Shown: piece after piece, positions 57,001 to 60,000 of the stretch | Numbering within the stretch: the stretch's first letter is position 1 | How the letters are laid out: each line of letters opens with the position of its first letter | Assembly: GCA_016169945.1 (NCBI GenBank) | Contig: JADLSH010000395.1 | Span: 3,584,501-3,648,500 of the forward strand | Source: Trachythela sp. YZ-2020 | Lineage: Eukaryota; Cnidaria; Anthozoa; Malacalcyonacea; Clavulariidae | Direction: 5' to 3' | Length of the DNA stretch: 64,000 nt | Notes under the pieces: model-generated | Database searches by the model: none | What the model saw: only the letters and a program-made list of their open reading frames with translations | Told to the model about the DNA's origin: nothing | Made by a program: the position numbers and the translations under genes

Positions 57001-60000
57001 TCATTTAATTTAAATATGTGCTATGTCCCTAACCAAATAAGGTAGAAACTAAATACAAATCAAATCAATGCCAATTTCCCACTGCAGGAAAAAATAAAAA
57101 ATAAATAGATTAATTTATTAGAATATGTATAGTTAAAAACTTGGAGGCAATCAGTGAAACAGATCGAGACTTGCGCCAAACTCATTTCGTGAGGAATGCA
57201 AGTTTTGGAGTGATATATAGTCGATGAATCACAATAATTATAGAAATATATATACTGCCAAACTATATCTATCTATAACTTGGAGCTTAAGATTAGCTCC
57301 GTTTCAGTAAAAACGAATAATATAGTAACAGAATTATATAGCTATCATTCACGAGTAGATATATGTAAACAGTTAGGCAAACCCCTCCCGACTATTTCTC
57401 AAATTAACGTAAGTGCATGTACAGTAAGTGTCGTGAATGCTGATATAGCATACCAAATCAAAGTATACTTTTGTCGGGGTATGTTTTAGTTTTCGATATA
57501 TACTGATGTGTGGACTATGCCTGTGGTATACATCTTACAAATAGATTGAAATTTGAACTAAGTAACTATAAACTTTATCATCATTATAATTCATGCAACA
57601 AGATAGGTGCAGCCAATTTAGCGATCATGGTTGGATGAATGATATTCTTTTCTATATTTATGATTATAGGGGTGTATATAGTGTGTGACAAAGCTGCCGA
57701 GCTTTTCCGGCCTCAAAACAATGATCGAACTTTGGACTCAAATACGTCAATCAAATATATTACCAGCTGCATGCGCATTAACAAAACGAGACATACTAAA
57801 TGTATCGATAGACAGATACAGTCAACTCTCGTTATAGCGCACATGAATTTTTTATGTTGGTTTAAAACGAAATATAACGCAATCAATTGAATTCGCCTGT
57901 ATACTTACAATACCCAAGCTAAGCGATGGCAAATCCCCCCTTAACTACACATTTTGTATCAATCAGTGGTATAATCCAATTCCTTGTTAATCCCAGTGTT
58001 ATATGACATCCACATCTGGTCGTAGCGTTTCTTTCTGTTATAATGCCGCCGCAGCCACTCCGTTGCGTAGGACCAACTTTATACGTATTTAAACTGATAT
58101 ATTTCTTTGTTCATGAGAGGAATAGATGCCCCGGCGGCGGCGGTACTTAATTGCTCCGCGTTGTCGTTGAGTTCTGTTTGACTAAACTGCGTCGTCGTTC
58201 GCCATACACCCGTTGTTGCATATATACGGTAATATGTACCATCTGAAATCGCTGTCCAAAGTAGTTCGCGTGCATAATCAGTAGTAGACTTTCATTCTTG
58301 AAAATTCGTTTCGTAACTTGAGTAAGTAGCGTTTCTTTCTATTCTAATGCCGACGCAGCTATTCCGTTGGGTAGGACTAACTTATACGTATTTAAACTGA
58401 TATATTTCTTTGTTCATGAGAGGAACGGATGCCGGTACTTGCTTCGCGTTGCCGTTGAGTTCTGTTTGACTAACTGCGTCGTCGCGTCCACACTGCCTGT
58501 TGTTGTATATACACGATAATATGTCCATCGTTAGATCGCGCACCGCCGCATCATACCATCGCCGTCCAAAGCAGTTCGCGTGCACAAACGGTAAACTTTC
58601 ATGTTGAAAATTATTTCAATAACTCGAGTAAGCGAAGCGCTCAGTATAAATGATATGATCTTGTTAGCATCCTGCAAGTTATGCGCTAATTAACTTGTAT
58701 TATATTGCGCGTTATGATTGGTCAATTTGTTAGTAGGAAGCGTTAGCATGCAATATCAAGGGCTGCTCACGTGAAATGATTAATGATCTTTGAACTATCT
58801 GTCAATAAGTAAAACTAAACAATGCATTCCTTGAGGCCAGGACGGAAGGAATCACCGCCTTTGAGACAGAAACTTATCTGATATCTTGCTTAACATACTA
58901 GCTTCAACGCGTTGTCTCATTAACTTAAATTTATATTGTCTATAAATTTGCTCTGTTAAATCCCGGATCAATTCCCCGGTTATAAAAACATTTAGTTAAT
59001 TCCACCGCCCTCCGGGGCATAACACGTTGTTAAATATTTTGGGCTTTGGGCTCACGTTTTAGAAGGAATAAAACAAGGACTAAAAGCTGAGGATAAATAA
59101 CAATACCTGCGGTTTAGTACAAAATAAGTTTTGGGACTGTCAAACTGTTTTATAGTATATTTTTATTTTATTAGTTGAAGAGCGAAGTTTCCTTCGGCAC
59201 GTCCAAACTTTCATCATTTTTTCAAAATACAAAAGTAAAACTCCTCACATTTTGCTGCAAATAGATGTAAAACAGTCAGAACTAATTGGAAAAACAGGTT
59301 TGAATCCCAATCATTGCAGTCTTTCCATGGAAAAAGTGTTTCTCTTGCAAATTTTTGCTAAAAAACAAACTTTCGACTGATTTTTTCTCACTCCTCGAAA
59401 ACTGTCCTTAGTCTTTTTGAAAGCTGATTTTCCCGCGCGTCGGCTTCAACCAATCATAGGACTCATCATAGGAGTTATCGTTCCAGTTTACTTAGAGTTC
59501 ACTGCTTTACCCTTCACTGTTCTAAATGCGACCTCGCATGGCCATTTTCATTTGTTTGTACCGTACCGGAACATACACCAAACAGCATCTGTGGCCATCA
59601 CTGGTGGCCATCCCTTAATTGCACTGTTATTAATCGCATGGCTGGTACTAATATCCCATCCGAGATTGTAACCCTCGCCCGGCAGGGACTGCGGCATGCG
59701 GCTACACCGGCCTCAGGCGAAGGGATAATATTTAGATCCCAGTTTTAACCTCCAGTTCAAGTTATTGTTTTGTGGACGTCAAGCAAATTCTAGAGTGCCA
59801 ATCAGAGATGACCTGTACCTCATTCATTTCGAATATTATTTTGCAGATATTGACGAATGCCGGGGTCCTGATATTTGTAAAGCAGGAGATCTATGTCAGA
59901 ACATGGAAGGTTCTTATCGTTGTACGCCAGGTAAAATAATCTTCGTTAATAATTCATGAGCAAAACCAGAGTAGAAAAGGTCCATAAAATTGATTGAACC

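Noticed and set aside
59417..59671. 84-codon hydrophobic ORF (possible membrane protein)
   Set aside because: No homology recognised, in a repeat-rich intron, no splice or promoter support.
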